Notes under the pieces: model-generated
Databases searched by the model: none
The model's input: only the letters and a program-made list of their open reading frames with translations
Told to the model about the DNA's origin: nothing
In this document: positions 1 to 8,078 of the stretch, in pieces
Position numbering within the stretch: position 1 is the stretch's first letter
Layout: every line of letters starts with the position of its first letter
Translations under genes and position numbers: made by a program
Source of the DNA: Comamonas avium
GTDB taxonomy: Bacteria; Pseudomonadota; Gammaproteobacteria; Burkholderiales; Burkholderiaceae_C
DNA: 64,000 nt
Reading direction: 5' to 3'
Assembly (NCBI RefSeq): GCF_014836675.1
Contig: NZ_JACSQK010000006.1
Coordinates: 271,214-335,213, forward strand

Positions 1-489
1 CTGGGCTCAGGCGTTTGGGTGGGTGCTGCAGTGTCCGCAGACGGCCTGATGCTGATGACTGGCAAGTACGGCGGCGGTTTGTATCTATCGATGGATGGTG
101 ATCGGATCTACACCAGCTTTCCCGTGCAAGGTGGTGTGGCCCATGGTGTTCTGTTTGCCACTGGTACTGCACTGCAAGCGCAAGGGCGAACCTCGACAAC
201 GTGCCTTGATGCGCGGCCATTTAACGATTTTGAATTTGGGGGCAATGGGCAGATCTACGGCACGGTAGAGCGCCAAGTAACCCCCGCCAACGTGCCCCTG
301 CGTCGGCGCGTGCGTCTGCACCGCAGCCGGGACGGCATGCTGGTGCGCGAAACCTGGAGTCATACAGATGGCAGCTATGCGTTTACGCACATCAGCCTGA
401 ACTATGAGTACGACGTGATCGCGTGGGACCATGACATGTCCTATCGCTCTGTCATCGCCAACAACCTCAAGCCGGAGGTCATGCCATGA
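1..489 (+). CDS. phage structural protein, 5'-truncated by window edge
   Basis: The reading frame is open from base 1, so the gene probably starts left of the window; the GTG at 19 is only the first internal start candidate. The visible part has a stretch around residues 70-145 that resembles a carboxypeptidase-regulatory or Ig-like beta-sandwich (VERQVTPANVPLRRRVRLHR, then SHTDGSYAFTHI). Such domains are common in phage tail appendages. It overlaps the next gene by four bases, as expected in a tail operon. The phage assignment is inferred mainly from the tail and lysis genes downstream; the exact role is unknown. Confidence 0.6.
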   Translation: MGSGVWVGAAVSADGLMLMTGKYGGGLYLSMDGDRIYTSFPVQGGVAHGVLFATGTALQAQGRTSTTCLDARPFNDFEFGGNGQIYGTVERQVTPANVPLRRRVRLHRSRDGMLVRETWSHTDGSYAFTHISLNYEYDVIAWDHDMSYRSVIANNLKPEVMP

Positions 490-929
490 CAGCCCCTGCA
501 GTCAACGAATGGCGTGTCGCATCTGCGCTGGTGCTTGCCCAGCTTGAAGCCACGCTGGTCCGGCTGGATGCTGGCACTGGCAACGCCAAAATTAACCTCT
601 ACAAGAGTGTGCGTCAGGATGCAGTGGGGGCAGGTATTGCCCCCATGGCTGAGATCGTGCTGGCCAAGCCTAGCGGAACAGTCTCTGAAAACGGTCTGCT
701 GGAGCTGATTGCGCAGTCTGCGAGCGGCGTTATGGTGCTGGAAAGTGGCATTCCCCGATGGGGAGAGCTGGTTGCGGCCGATGGCACGGTGCTTACTGAT
801 GGTGGTGTCACGGACGTAGGCCATGACGGCTGCTTTCAAGTGGCAGGCGGGCAAACGCCTGAGGGTGACAATTCCCCCATGTTCTACGGCGGTGGTCTGA
901 TCACCCTGGCTGGTACAGCGTTGGGGTAA
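486..929 (+). CDS. hypothetical phage tail-region protein
   Basis: A 147-residue protein whose ATG overlaps the previous stop (ATGA), indicating translational coupling. It is rich in Gly, Ala and Val with alternating short hydrophobic strands and contains no membrane segment or signal peptide, consistent with a small beta-rich virion protein. The C-terminal part is glycine-rich. It lies between a possible tail appendage gene and a large tail-tip-like gene, so a minor tail or baseplate role is likely from position alone. I do not recognise a named family. Confidence 0.55.
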   Translation: MTAPAVNEWRVASALVLAQLEATLVRLDAGTGNAKINLYKSVRQDAVGAGIAPMAEIVLAKPSGTVSENGLLELIAQSASGVMVLESGIPRWGELVAADGTVLTDGGVTDVGHDGCFQVAGGQTPEGDNSPMFYGGGLITLAGTALG

Positions 930-932
930 TGT

Positions 933-2831
933 ATGGCCAGCACGCCCCTTGTCTTCAACCAGTCAAACCACAGCGCGGGCAATCCCGTGCCGCTGGTGTT
1001 TGGAGCAGATGGCGGTGCACCGCCCCAGCAGCAATACATGGTCAGGGCTGTGGGTCGTATCACCCTTGGTATGCGTGGTGCCGTGCGTCTGGCCACTGTG
1101 CAGCGTTTGGTGGCGGTTGGCCGCATCACCGGCCTGCGCGGCACCGTTGCCATGGTCTGGAATGTCAATGTCAGCCGCCCCAGCGTGGCACAGATCACTG
1201 ACAGCACCCAGCAAGCCCAGCCTTTGCGCGCAGCCGTGCAGGGTGTGTGGCAACAATCGCAGCGCACGCACAACGCGGTCGCGCAGATCTGGCAAGACGC
1301 GCAGCACGTATCCCAGCAAGTGCGCAGTCTGTGGCAGCAGGCGCAGCCACTGCGCGGCATGGGGCAGGACACCATGCAGAACGCAGCCCCCGTGCGTGCT
1401 GCTACCACCAGTAACTACCAGCAAGCCCTGCGGTTGCACACCGCTGTGCGCACTGCCATGCAAGACGCCTTGGCCCTGCGTGCAGCCACGCTGGCGGGGT
1501 TTGAACAAGCCCAGCGCCTGCGCGCCGCCCTACAAAACCGCATGCAGCAGGGCATGCCCACCGCAGGCCACTGGCTCACAAGCTTTAGCTACGGCTTGCC
1601 GGTGCGTATTGACTTGCAAGGCCGCTACCAAGAGACCACCAAACCCGGCCCCGGTGTTTGGCTGTGGCCTCTGCAACCGCCCAAGCCCCAGCCGTGCTAC
1701 GTGCCCGGCTTGCCTGCAGCGCTGGTGTTTGACCAGGCATACGCCCCCGGTCTGCCCGCTGCGCTGGTGTTTCGCTGCCCCTGCAAAACGCCAGACCCAC
1801 AACCCAGCCCGCACTACGTCATCCCCTTACTGCCTGCCTATATGCAAGTTCACCAACTCACGGCACATTTGCTGCCCAGCATGGAACCCGTGGTTCTGAC
1901 CGATGTGGCCCTGGCCGCTGACGACGATGGCTACGGCTGGAGCCTCATGGCCAACGGCCCAGAACATCTGATGGACCAGTTGGCCCCTGTAGCAGGCCTG
2001 CCCACCCGCGTGCAGGTCGTGCTCAATGGCATGGCCTTTGTGTTTGCCATCACCAGCACTGCCCGCAGCCGCAGTTTTGCGCGCCACCGTGTGGCGGTGC
2101 AGGGCGTCAGCGTCACTGCCATGCTGGGCACGCCCTACATGCCGCAGCAAAGCTGGCTGAGCAGTGCACCGGCCACCGCCCAGCAACTGGCCGTGCAGGC
2201 GTTGGAATTTACCGGGGTAGGGTTGGACTGGCAGATTGCCGACTGGCTGGTGCCCGCAGGGGCGTGGAGCTTTCAGGGCACCCCACTGCAGGCCGTGCTG
2301 CGCGTGGCAGAAAGCGTGGGCGCGGTCGTGCGCAGCCATCCCACGGCAGAGCAGCTCATCATTGCGCCGCGCTACCCCGTGCTGCCGTGGCAGTGGGCAG
2401 ATGCCGTGCCTGATGTGCAAATGCCCGCCGCCGTCATCGCCACCGACGAACTGCGGCCCGAGCCACGGGCCGACTACAACGCCATATATGTGACAGGCGG
2501 CAGCGTGGGCGGCGTACAGGGCCACGTCGTGCGCAGCGCAAGCGCCCGCAACCAGCTGGCTCCTAGCGTGCAAGACGACCTCATCACCCATGCAGACGCC
2601 GCCCGCATGCGCGGCCAGTGGGCGCTGGCAGCCAGTGGCAACAAGCTGCTGCACACCATCAGCATGCCCGTGCTCACCGGCGGCACCAACCCCGGCATCG
2701 TGCGCCCCGGCCAACTGCTGGAGGTAGCAGACACCGACGGCACATGGCGTGGCCTGGTGCGCGGCGTCAACGTCAGTGCCGCACTGCCCAAGGTGCGCCA
2801 GCAACTCACTGTTGAAAGGGTGGCCGCATGA
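933..2831 (+). CDS. large phage tail-tip/hub-like protein with internal 14-residue repeats
   Basis: A 632-residue protein starting three bases after the previous stop. The N-terminal 90 residues carry two copies of a PLVF motif, followed by eight tandem 14-residue units (about residues 93-204). A spacer contains PGLPAALVF twice. The C-terminal half (about 300-632) alternates strands and helices in a way that resembles phage tail hub or tail-tip proteins, including a segment around residues 415-465 (TAQQLAVQALEF onward). It overlaps the next gene by four bases. The tail-hub idea is inference from gene order and texture; no catalytic motif is visible. Confidence 0.6.
   Translation: MASTPLVFNQSNHSAGNPVPLVFGADGGAPPQQQYMVRAVGRITLGMRGAVRLATVQRLVAVGRITGLRGTVAMVWNVNVSRPSVAQITDSTQQAQPLRAAVQGVWQQSQRTHNAVAQIWQDAQHVSQQVRSLWQQAQPLRGMGQDTMQNAAPVRAATTSNYQQALRLHTAVRTAMQDALALRAATLAGFEQAQRLRAALQNRMQQGMPTAGHWLTSFSYGLPVRIDLQGRYQETTKPGPGVWLWPLQPPKPQPCYVPGLPAALVFDQAYAPGLPAALVFRCPCKTPDPQPSPHYVIPLLPAYMQVHQLTAHLLPSMEPVVLTDVALAADDDGYGWSLMANGPEHLMDQLAPVAGLPTRVQVVLNGMAFVFAITSTARSRSFARHRVAVQGVSVTAMLGTPYMPQQSWLSSAPATAQQLAVQALEFTGVGLDWQIADWLVPAGAWSFQGTPLQAVLRVAESVGAVVRSHPTAEQLIIAPRYPVLPWQWADAVPDVQMPAAVIATDELRPEPRADYNAIYVTGGSVGGVQGHVVRSASARNQLAPSVQDDLITHADAARMRGQWALAASGNKLLHTISMPVLTGGTNPGIVRPGQLLEVADTDGTWRGLVRGVNVSAALPKVRQQLTVERVAA
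1209..1544 (+). repeat. eight tandem 14-residue (42-bp) coding repeats
   Basis: Within the large tail protein, residues 93-204 divide without gaps into eight units of exactly 14 residues. Each begins QQ/QD/QN/EQ and ends in W, W, W, M, Y, M, F or M. Unit one is QQAQPLRAAVQGVW and the last is EQAQRLRAALQNRM. Fourteen residues equal two heptads, so an extended coiled coil or helical stalk is plausible. DNA copies are diverged, so this is an old repeat. Confidence 0.8.
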
Positions 2832-3064
2832 GCACCAATCTCTACAAACGCCTCAAGGCACTGCTGCCAGAGGCCCCTGTGCTCACCGGAACCGTCACCG
2901 TGCTGTACGCCGATGGCACTGCAGAAGTCACGCAAGACGGCGGCCATGGCTTGCTGCGCGCCCGCAACCCCTTGCTGCTGGCCAGCGGTACGCGTGCCTA
3001 TGTAAAGGGTGGCGCTATCACAGGGCCAGCGCCTGATCTGCCTTACGTACTGATTGAAGTCTGA
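2828..3064 (+). CDS. small phage tail-associated protein
   Basis: A 78-residue protein overlapping the preceding tail gene by four bases (ATGA). The sequence has a short N-terminal helix (NLYKRLKALLPEAP) followed by a compact strand-rich core (GTVTVLYADGTAEVTQDGG), suggesting a small beta-barrel such as an OB-like fold. Its tight coupling to the tail-tip-like gene points to a virion accessory or assembly role. No family name can be given with confidence. Confidence 0.6.
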   Translation: MSTNLYKRLKALLPEAPVLTGTVTVLYADGTAEVTQDGGHGLLRARNPLLLASGTRAYVKGGAITGPAPDLPYVLIEV

Positions 3065-3105
3065 ACACCACCAACAACCACATAAATCAGAAAGAGAGGG
3101 CGCGC

Positions 3106-3438
3106 ATGGATGAGTGGGGAAACGAGCTGCCGGTGATGGAACGGGAGCAAATCAATCATCGATTCGATAAAGGGAGTGAGCGGATGGCTGCTATTGAGCG
3201 GGGAGTAAACGACGCTAACCGTGGACTGGGTGAGAACAACGCAGAGCTGGCAAAGACGCGGCAGGAGCTGCATGAGCTCAAGCAGCAACTGGCTGACTTT
3301 CTGGAGTTCTTCGTGGCTATGAAAGGAGCCATCAAGGTATTTAACTGGGTGGGTAAGTTGGCCAAGCCCATGACGGCGATTGTCGCTTTGGGGGCGGCGT
3401 GCATCACGGCGTGGAGCGCCTGGAGGGGGCTGCGATGA
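3106..3438 (+). CDS. holin-like or lysis-accessory membrane protein
   Basis: A 110-residue protein with a charged N-terminal half predicted to form a coiled coil (about residues 20-68, many E, K, L and Q) and a C-terminal hydrophobic segment (roughly 82-105, KPMTAIVALGAACITAW) ending in WRGLR. An AGAGAGGG-like Shine-Dalgarno stretch precedes the ATG. Its stop overlaps the start of the lysozyme gene, placing it at the holin position of the lysis cassette. The topology resembles phage proteins described as holin-like or haemolysin-XhlA-like. The function is inferred from position and topology. Confidence 0.6.
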   Translation: MDEWGNELPVMEREQINHRFDKGSERMAAIERGVNDANRGLGENNAELAKTRQELHELKQQLADFLEFFVAMKGAIKVFNWVGKLAKPMTAIVALGAACITAWSAWRGLR

Positions 3439-4055
3439 GTAAAGTGCCTGCAATCTTGCGCAATAAGCTGATGCAGATGGCCATTGGTTTTGCCGCTGGT
3501 ACTAGCGCATATATGTCAGTGCAAGCACCCAGCCATGAGGTACAGCTGGCGATGGAGCTGGGCGCGCACTACGAAAGCAGTGGCCGTCACATTGGTGTGC
3601 CTTATGTGGACAAGCTGGGTAAGGGGCAGCCCCTGACGGTCTGTAACGGAGTCACTGGTCCAGAGGTGCAAAAGGGCCAGTACTACACAAAAGAAGACTG
3701 CCAACGGTTGGAGCTGCCCAAGTACCTGGCTGCAGAAAAAGCTGCCAAACGCATCTTCAAACACTGGGGGCAGTACAACGTGTGGGTGCGCGCCAGCTTC
3801 ATCGACATGATCTACAACCTGGGCGAGCCTGCCGTGGCTGTCAGCTCGATGGTCCGGCTGGCTAATGCCGGTGACCTGCTGGGTGCCTGCGCGCAAATGC
3901 CGCGGTGGGTGCGCGGCACTGTGAACGGCCAGAGTGTGTCCCTACCTGGTCTGATTGATCGACGCGCCACCACGCAAGAGCTTTGCCGTGACTGGGGGCG
4001 TGATGGCCACTTTACAGCCGTGCTGGTGTCGGAAGGGGGGCTCAATGCTCGCTGA
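3435..4055 (+). CDS. phage lysozyme (endolysin, GH24-like)
   Basis: The start is placed at the ATG at 3435, which overlaps the TGA of the membrane protein; a longer in-frame extension to 3399 is unlikely. The 206-residue protein has a weakly hydrophobic N-terminus (about residues 12-30) that could act as a signal-arrest-release anchor. The catalytic region contains YESSGR, VPYVDKLGKG and LTVCNGVTG, matching the Glu-Asp-Thr/Cys arrangement of T4/P21-type muramidases, with slightly longer spacing. It would cleave peptidoglycan at the end of the lytic cycle. It is followed by the spanin genes, so the lysis cassette is complete. Confidence 0.85.
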   Translation: MSKVPAILRNKLMQMAIGFAAGTSAYMSVQAPSHEVQLAMELGAHYESSGRHIGVPYVDKLGKGQPLTVCNGVTGPEVQKGQYYTKEDCQRLELPKYLAAEKAAKRIFKHWGQYNVWVRASFIDMIYNLGEPAVAVSSMVRLANAGDLLGACAQMPRWVRGTVNGQSVSLPGLIDRRATTQELCRDWGRDGHFTAVLVSEGGLNAR

Positions 4056-4506
4056 TCGACTGCCAAAACTCTGGCTGTGGCTGGGTGTGGCTGCCTTAGG
4101 GGCTGCTGGTGGCTGGGTGGCCAACGGCTGGAGACTGGGCCAAGACATTGCGCAAATCAAGCTGACCCATACCCAAGAGCAGGCAGCACGCGATGCGGGC
4201 ACCTTTGCTGTGGCCCAGGCCATCACTACCAACTACCAAGGGGCACTCAATGCATCCATTCAAGAACAAGGGCGCCTGGCTGGCGCTGCTGCTGTTGCCA
4301 CTCGCAATGCTGGCCGGCTGCGCGAGCAGCTCACTGAAGCCGACAAGCGAATTGCCACGGCTTCCGCCGCCGCCGTCAGAGAGTACGCCGCAACCGCAAA
4401 TCAGCTACTCGGACAGTGCAGCCAGCGATACACAGAGCTGGCTGCAAAAGCTGATGGACACGCCCTTGATGCAAGAGTCTGCAGGGCAGCTTGGCCAGTG
4501 AATTGA
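4045..4506 (+). CDS. Rz-like inner-membrane spanin
   Basis: The ATG at 4045 lies eleven bases inside the lysozyme end and gives a 153-residue protein; upstream in-frame starts would overlap lysozyme heavily. An N-terminal membrane anchor (LWLWLGVAALGAAGGWVANG) is followed by a long alpha-helical, Ala/Gln/Glu-rich periplasmic region, the usual i-spanin plan. With Rz1 it would bridge the inner and outer membranes and fuse them during lysis. The o-spanin gene is nested wholly within it in another frame, which strongly supports the call. Confidence 0.8.
   Translation: MLADRLPKLWLWLGVAALGAAGGWVANGWRLGQDIAQIKLTHTQEQAARDAGTFAVAQAITTNYQGALNASIQEQGRLAGAAAVATRNAGRLREQLTEADKRIATASAAAVREYAATANQLLGQCSQRYTELAAKADGHALDARVCRAAWPVN
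4250..4501 (+). CDS. Rz1-like outer-membrane lipoprotein spanin (nested)
   Basis: An 83-residue protein starting at the ATG at 4250 (MHPFKNKG), fully contained in the Rz gene in a different frame. It has a lipoprotein signal peptide with lipobox LAGC, then a short proline-rich periplasmic part (LPRLPPPPSESTPQPQ). This matches the o-spanin of lambda-like phages, which attaches to the outer membrane and contacts Rz. The nested arrangement is the same as in lambda Rz/Rz1. Confidence 0.85.
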   Translation: MHPFKNKGAWLALLLLPLAMLAGCASSSLKPTSELPRLPPPPSESTPQPQISYSDSAASDTQSWLQKLMDTPLMQESAGQLGQ

Positions 4507-4634
4507 CCGTCATAAACATACGGGAAAACAAAAAACTACCAACATGAATCGCTGTGATCCAGTTCAGCGCAGAGCAGTTAGGCGGTAGTTTGAATCATTT
4601 CTTTTTGATTGAGGAATCCACTGCGCCTTCTAGA

Positions 4635-4955
4635 TCAAAAGCATGCTGATGCATTGCTCAAGCCTGCTGCGCTGCCGCCGAGTGCACCAGCAATTGAGCC
4701 TAGTGTTGCACCCACAAGCACACCCATCGGGCCAGACACTGCAGCACCAATCACCGCTCCTGCAGCCAGGCCGACCAGAGCCCCGCCGATGACAAACGTG
4801 GAAGACTTCTCACGACGTGTTTCACTGGGTGACATACCAAGTTGAGCATTCGGATCTGGGTCTTGCGACGGAACCCCATGACCAGGCAATGCCTGTTCAT
4901 CAATATCAGGGTCTGTTTTTCTTTCGCTAAAGTTCGGATTGTGGTCGGTTGTCAT
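4635..4955 (-). CDS. glycine-zipper membrane protein, hypothetical
   Basis: A 106-residue protein preceded by a clear AAGGAG ribosome binding site. The first 50 residues are hydrophilic, acidic and proline-rich; the second half is a small-residue hydrophobic stretch with many GxxxG-type spacings (VIGGALVGLAAGAVIGAAVSG, read to residue 20 of that stretch), typical of glycine-zipper proteins that insert in membranes. It sits just after the spanins on the opposite strand, outside the phage operon, and may be a lysogenic-conversion or general stress protein. No function can be assigned. Confidence 0.6.
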   Translation of the reverse strand: MTTDHNPNFSERKTDPDIDEQALPGHGVPSQDPDPNAQLGMSPSETRREKSSTFVIGGALVGLAAGAVIGAAVSGPMGVLVGATLGSIAGALGGSAAGLSNASACF

Positions 4956-5092
4956 GACTGCTCCTTAGGCAAATTCCCAAAGCTTGATTGGCTTCTGGAT
5001 ATTTGTTTTAACTCCTTGTACTGGTTTAGAACGCGGTCTATCCAGCCAGATGAACGTCAGCTAACAACCCCTTTACTTTTCACGACAAATAA

Positions 5093-5115
5093 AAAGCCCG
5101 CATATTGCGGGCTTT
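5093..5115 (-). terminator. rho-independent terminator
   Basis: A nine-base perfect stem (AAAGCCCGC / GCGGGCTTT) with a five-base loop. Read on the minus strand it is followed by a T-rich run, so it would end the 59-codon minus-strand gene just upstream. Confidence 0.75.
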
Positions 5116-5147
5116 GGCATTAAAAAATTAACCTGTTAACGCTGCTC

Positions 5148-5327
5148 TCAGCGAGCACGGAAAGAAAAACCTGCAGAGAGTCGATTTAATTTTGCATCAA
5201 TCAAACAAAGCCTCATATGCTCTGGTGACTTGTCTATCATGATGGACAAAAGTATTTGTGAACCTTCAGACTTGAGCTTATTTATGCGTGCTTGCGTTAG
5301 CATGTCTTTGTGGGATTTGTATTCCAT
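5148..5327 (-). CDS. small hypothetical protein (59 aa)
   Basis: A 59-codon frame starting MEYKSHKDML and ending FSFRAR, basic and predicted mostly helical. Support comes from a GAAAGG-type ribosome binding site before the ATG and a strong minus-strand terminator about 30 bases past the stop. An overlapping plus-strand frame (5230-5481) encodes 83 residues, but it has no matching terminator. I prefer the minus-strand reading. The region is AT-rich compared with the phage genes. The function is unknown. Confidence 0.5.
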   Translation of the reverse strand: MEYKSHKDMLTQARINKLKSEGSQILLSIMIDKSPEHMRLCLIDAKLNRLSAGFSFRAR

Positions 5328-5583
5328 AAGTCAACCTTTCATCAATGCAACGATTTCGCGCACCGATCTATTGACGATAGATCAAAAAAAGAAGATCAAG
5401 AAAATAGTTGCAAAAAATAACAAATGCCAAATTAAAATTTCACGTATTGAAGAAAAATTATTGCTTGCGAAGGTCTTTTGACTTATGCCGCTTGAACTGA
5501 GGGCCTTTTATCCACTTTCCATTCAAGGCTGTTACTTACGTATTCATACAACGCAGGTATGCATTAAGCCTCATTGTGAAGAC

Positions 5584-5607
5584 GTGGAAGCCGATTTGGT
5601 CTTCCAC
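5584..5607 (+). promoter_or_regulatory. leader hairpin before the 45-codon gene
   Basis: A perfect seven-base inverted repeat (GTGGAAG / CTTCCAC) with a ten-base loop lies in the presumed leader, about 10 bases before the AGGAG ribosome binding site at 5616. It could affect mRNA stability or initiation. The role is inferred. Confidence 0.4.
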
Positions 5608-5628
5608 TAACTCTCAGGAGAAATTGCA

Positions 5629-5766
5629 ATGACACAATCTAACCAACCAGGCCAAAACAACCCTAGCCAAAAACCCGGCCAGGCTGAGCAATCAGCCCCA
5701 AACAAGCCGCAGCCAGGGCAGACCCCAAACAAGGAACAGGACAACAAGCCAAAGCAACCCAGCTAA
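5629..5766 (+). CDS. small hydrophilic Q/N/P/K-rich protein (45 aa)
   Basis: A 45-residue frame with a strong AGGAG site eight bases before the ATG and a terminator shortly after the stop. The sequence is almost entirely Gln, Asn, Pro, Lys, Gly and Ser (PGQNNPSQKPGQAEQ) with no hydrophobic core, so it should be intrinsically disordered. The composition resembles hydrophilin-like stress peptides. The tight gene signals make it very likely to be expressed despite its size. A similar-style 40-residue gene lies at 11597. The function is unknown. Confidence 0.65.
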   Translation: MTQSNQPGQNNPSQKPGQAEQSAPNKPQPGQTPNKEQDNKPKQPS

Positions 5767-5822
5767 CGCTTGCTCCTCTTTCAGGTAACTGATTCGTTTA
5801 CCAGTTTGGAATGTAGTAACGG

Positions 5823-5845
5823 AACCCGCGCATAGCGGGTTTTTA
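5823..5845 (+). terminator. rho-independent terminator
   Basis: A stem AACCCGC / GCGGGTT with a five-base loop followed by a run of T. It lies 57 bases after the 45-codon gene and ends its transcript. Confidence 0.8.
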
Positions 5846-5950
5846 TATTTTTGAGTTTTTAACTGATTTAGGGGTGATGGATTTTTTTGAAAATTAAAAA
5901 TAAAAGAAAAAAGATCTGAGAAATATTTATTTAAGAGGCTTTGCTTTTAG

Positions 5951-7120
5951 CTATGCGATGGCAAGAAATCCAACATCAGGATCAACGCATACACAGTTAC
6001 GGCCAGAATCTTTGGCTTTGTACAAAAGTTTGTCACCTTGACCGAGTGATTCCTGCAAGTTTCCTTCAAATTTTAAAACGGTAACTCCAAAGCTGATTGT
6101 TAACGGCTTGCCGGCTGGCAATCCAGCGGCGTTTGCACTGACCTGTTCACGAATGCGAGCTGCGACTTGTTTTGCGCGTTCTATATCTGAATTTACAAGT
6201 AAAAGTACAAACTCTTCACCTCCGAAACGCGCCACTAAATCTTTATTTCGCACGTTGTTCATCATCGCCAGCGAGACATTTTGTAAAACCATGTCGCCGC
6301 ACTCATGTCCCCAGCTGTCATTGATGCTTTTAAAATGATCTATGTCGCCAACAAGCAGAGAAATAGGCTGTAAACGCCGGTCTCTGATCAAAGACTCAGC
6401 AGCCTCATTAAATGAACGTCGATTTAGTAACCCTGTCAGCGGATCATGATCTCGTTCATCGCTCAACTTGTTCACGGCTCCTTTTACAGCGCAGCCTAAT
6501 AGCAAGAAAGTGAAAAACAAGCTGAAGGCCATGGAACTCATTGTTGTCACAATCCAATATTGGGAGTACACATAGTTATTGAGTTCAGCATAGCCAATCG
6601 CGTGGACGATAGCGGGCCTTGAAAGGGTGTAAAAACAAAACAGCAAATAGGCTGAGTACAAAGCAATTTCTAGATGTTCGTGCTTTCGTAGTTGGCGCAA
6701 AATTGCAGGTGCTGGAAGCACTTGTATCAGCCCCAGAGCCATGCTCAGCACATGAACGCTAGCAACAATATCGTCTTTAATCAGGCTGAAGTACCCAAGC
6801 ATGACCAACGCCGTCAAACCAATCGCTGCGCCTAGGCGAGGGTGTGATGAGACGCTATATATGGAGCCCATAGCCAAGGCTCCAAACCATGCACCGCACA
6901 AATAACCCAGTCCTGTAAGCACACTCCACGTAGCGACCTGAATTTGATCAAGAGTTGTCTGAAATATCAGTGCTGACCCCATACATGCCAGCGCACAACC
7001 CATCCACAACAGGTAGCGTTGATCGCGTTTTAAACGCCAGACAATAAAAAGTGCTGCACTCAACATCACGATGACTGCTGGCGCTACTAGCAAGTAGGTC
7101 TGGACATTGTTCACAGCCAT
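5951..7120 (-). CDS. membrane-bound diguanylate cyclase (GGDEF)
   Basis: A 389-residue protein. The N-terminal ~215 residues hold six or seven hydrophobic segments, forming a membrane sensor; the C-terminal ~170 residues are a GGDEF domain. The active site is GGEEF (ARFGGEEFVLLL), preceded by an intact inhibitory site RNKD five residues before it, so feedback-controlled c-di-GMP synthesis from two GTP is expected. An AAGGA site precedes the ATG. The N-terminal module is clearly related to that of the cyclase at 14153 (shared YLxW, YFS...DD and YLxFxxYxLxRP patterns). It lies in the accessory segment right of the prophage lysis genes and may be cargo. Confidence 0.9.
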   Translation of the reverse strand: MAVNNVQTYLLVAPAVIVMLSAALFIVWRLKRDQRYLLWMGCALACMGSALIFQTTLDQIQVATWSVLTGLGYLCGAWFGALAMGSIYSVSSHPRLGAAIGLTALVMLGYFSLIKDDIVASVHVLSMALGLIQVLPAPAILRQLRKHEHLEIALYSAYLLFCFYTLSRPAIVHAIGYAELNNYVYSQYWIVTTMSSMAFSLFFTFLLLGCAVKGAVNKLSDERDHDPLTGLLNRRSFNEAAESLIRDRRLQPISLLVGDIDHFKSINDSWGHECGDMVLQNVSLAMMNNVRNKDLVARFGGEEFVLLLVNSDIERAKQVAARIREQVSANAAGLPAGKPLTISFGVTVLKFEGNLQESLGQGDKLLYKAKDSGRNCVCVDPDVGFLAIA

Positions 7121-7542
7121 GGTGAGTCCTTCGCAAGCAAAGCCTGCTTTCTGACAAGAACCCGCAGGGGTTACAAACCAGCCATGAGCAATACACCTTC
7201 ACATGTGAATCAAGATCGCGGCAGTTTTAGAAAGCTCAGTTTATATATGTGATGCGTTAAAGCCACATAACTAAGTTCATGAATCCGGCATTTCCTGATG
7301 AGCGGTTATTTTTTGGCGTACATACATGTAAAAAATGGCCGAAATTCTTTACTACTGCCAATAGTTTTTGTGTGTAAATCCGCAGTCATATGCAGGCGTG
7401 AAAGAGTTTTCCTCCTCTTGGATTTGATGCGTACGCCTGCGCCAAGGATGTAAGAGATTGAGTTAAAACGGTTTTTAAGTTCAAAACGGCGTACTGTCTG
7501 TACAGGTTGGTCGCTCCCGATCTGCCTAGACCGGAGGCAAAT
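7121..7542. other. intergenic region, 420 bp
   Basis: I see no convincing gene. It should contain the divergent promoters of the diguanylate cyclase (minus) and the 70-codon gene (plus). Frames read here lack ribosome binding sites and domain content. Confidence 0.5.
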
Positions 7543-7755
7543 ATGCACATCCCATCCCAACCTGTTACCTACACCGAAACACCGCAAACACGATTGCAAG
7601 ACATCGACAGTCATACAACTTCAGATGATGACTATGAACTAGATCCGAACTGGCACGTTAAGACGGTTCTAGTGGATCCAAGTAAAGCGCCAACAGTACG
7701 GGTAAAAAAGGCCCGGCGTTTGCAGCCTGCTCGCAGTGCTGAGCAGGACTACTGA
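7543..7755 (+). CDS. small hypothetical protein (70 aa)
   Basis: The start is placed at the ATG at 7543, which has a GGAGG site six bases upstream; a longer frame begins at 7507 but lacks such a site. The protein is hydrophilic with an acidic middle (TTSDDDYELDP) and a basic end (KKARRLQPARSAEQDY), with no membrane segment. It is the last gene before the tRNA-Lys attachment relic and so is part of the accessory DNA. No family recognised. Confidence 0.55.
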   Translation: MHIPSQPVTYTETPQTRLQDIDSHTTSDDDYELDPNWHVKTVLVDPSKAPTVRVKKARRLQPARSAEQDY

Positions 7756-8078
7756 AGGGCAAAGCCGTGATGCTTGTGCCGACATCATCAGCTACAGCGC
7801 TGCGATGTATACAGGCACAGGCCTTTAGCCGTGGCACCTGCCGCATCACTGGGTGTGCGTATGCACAGTGACTTAGTGCTGGCAGCTAAAGACACCCGCG
7901 TGCTTGGTGGGTGTGCGCCATGCTTGGGGCAACCTTAGCCAGAACCGCACCAGGGCATTTCATGGGAGAGTAGAAATCTGTGCGGGGATTTTTGACTTGC
8001 GGCACGCATATCGTGCGCTACATGCGTATTGCGCGCTTGCATTCTTATAGGTAAAGCGTGATCGCGTACAGTCCGCAC
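7756..8078. other. gene-less stretch before the att relic
   Basis: No supported gene. An apparent minus-strand frame covering 7935-8150 is produced by reading antisense through the tRNA-derived sequence and is not a gene. Confidence 0.5.

Noticed and set aside
1827-2804. A 325-residue minus-strand frame opposite the tail gene
   Set aside because: His/Gly-rich antisense shadow in G+C-rich coding DNA; no ribosome site.
5230-5481. An 83-residue plus-strand frame
   Set aside because: It has no good ribosome site or terminator and overlaps a minus-strand gene that has both.
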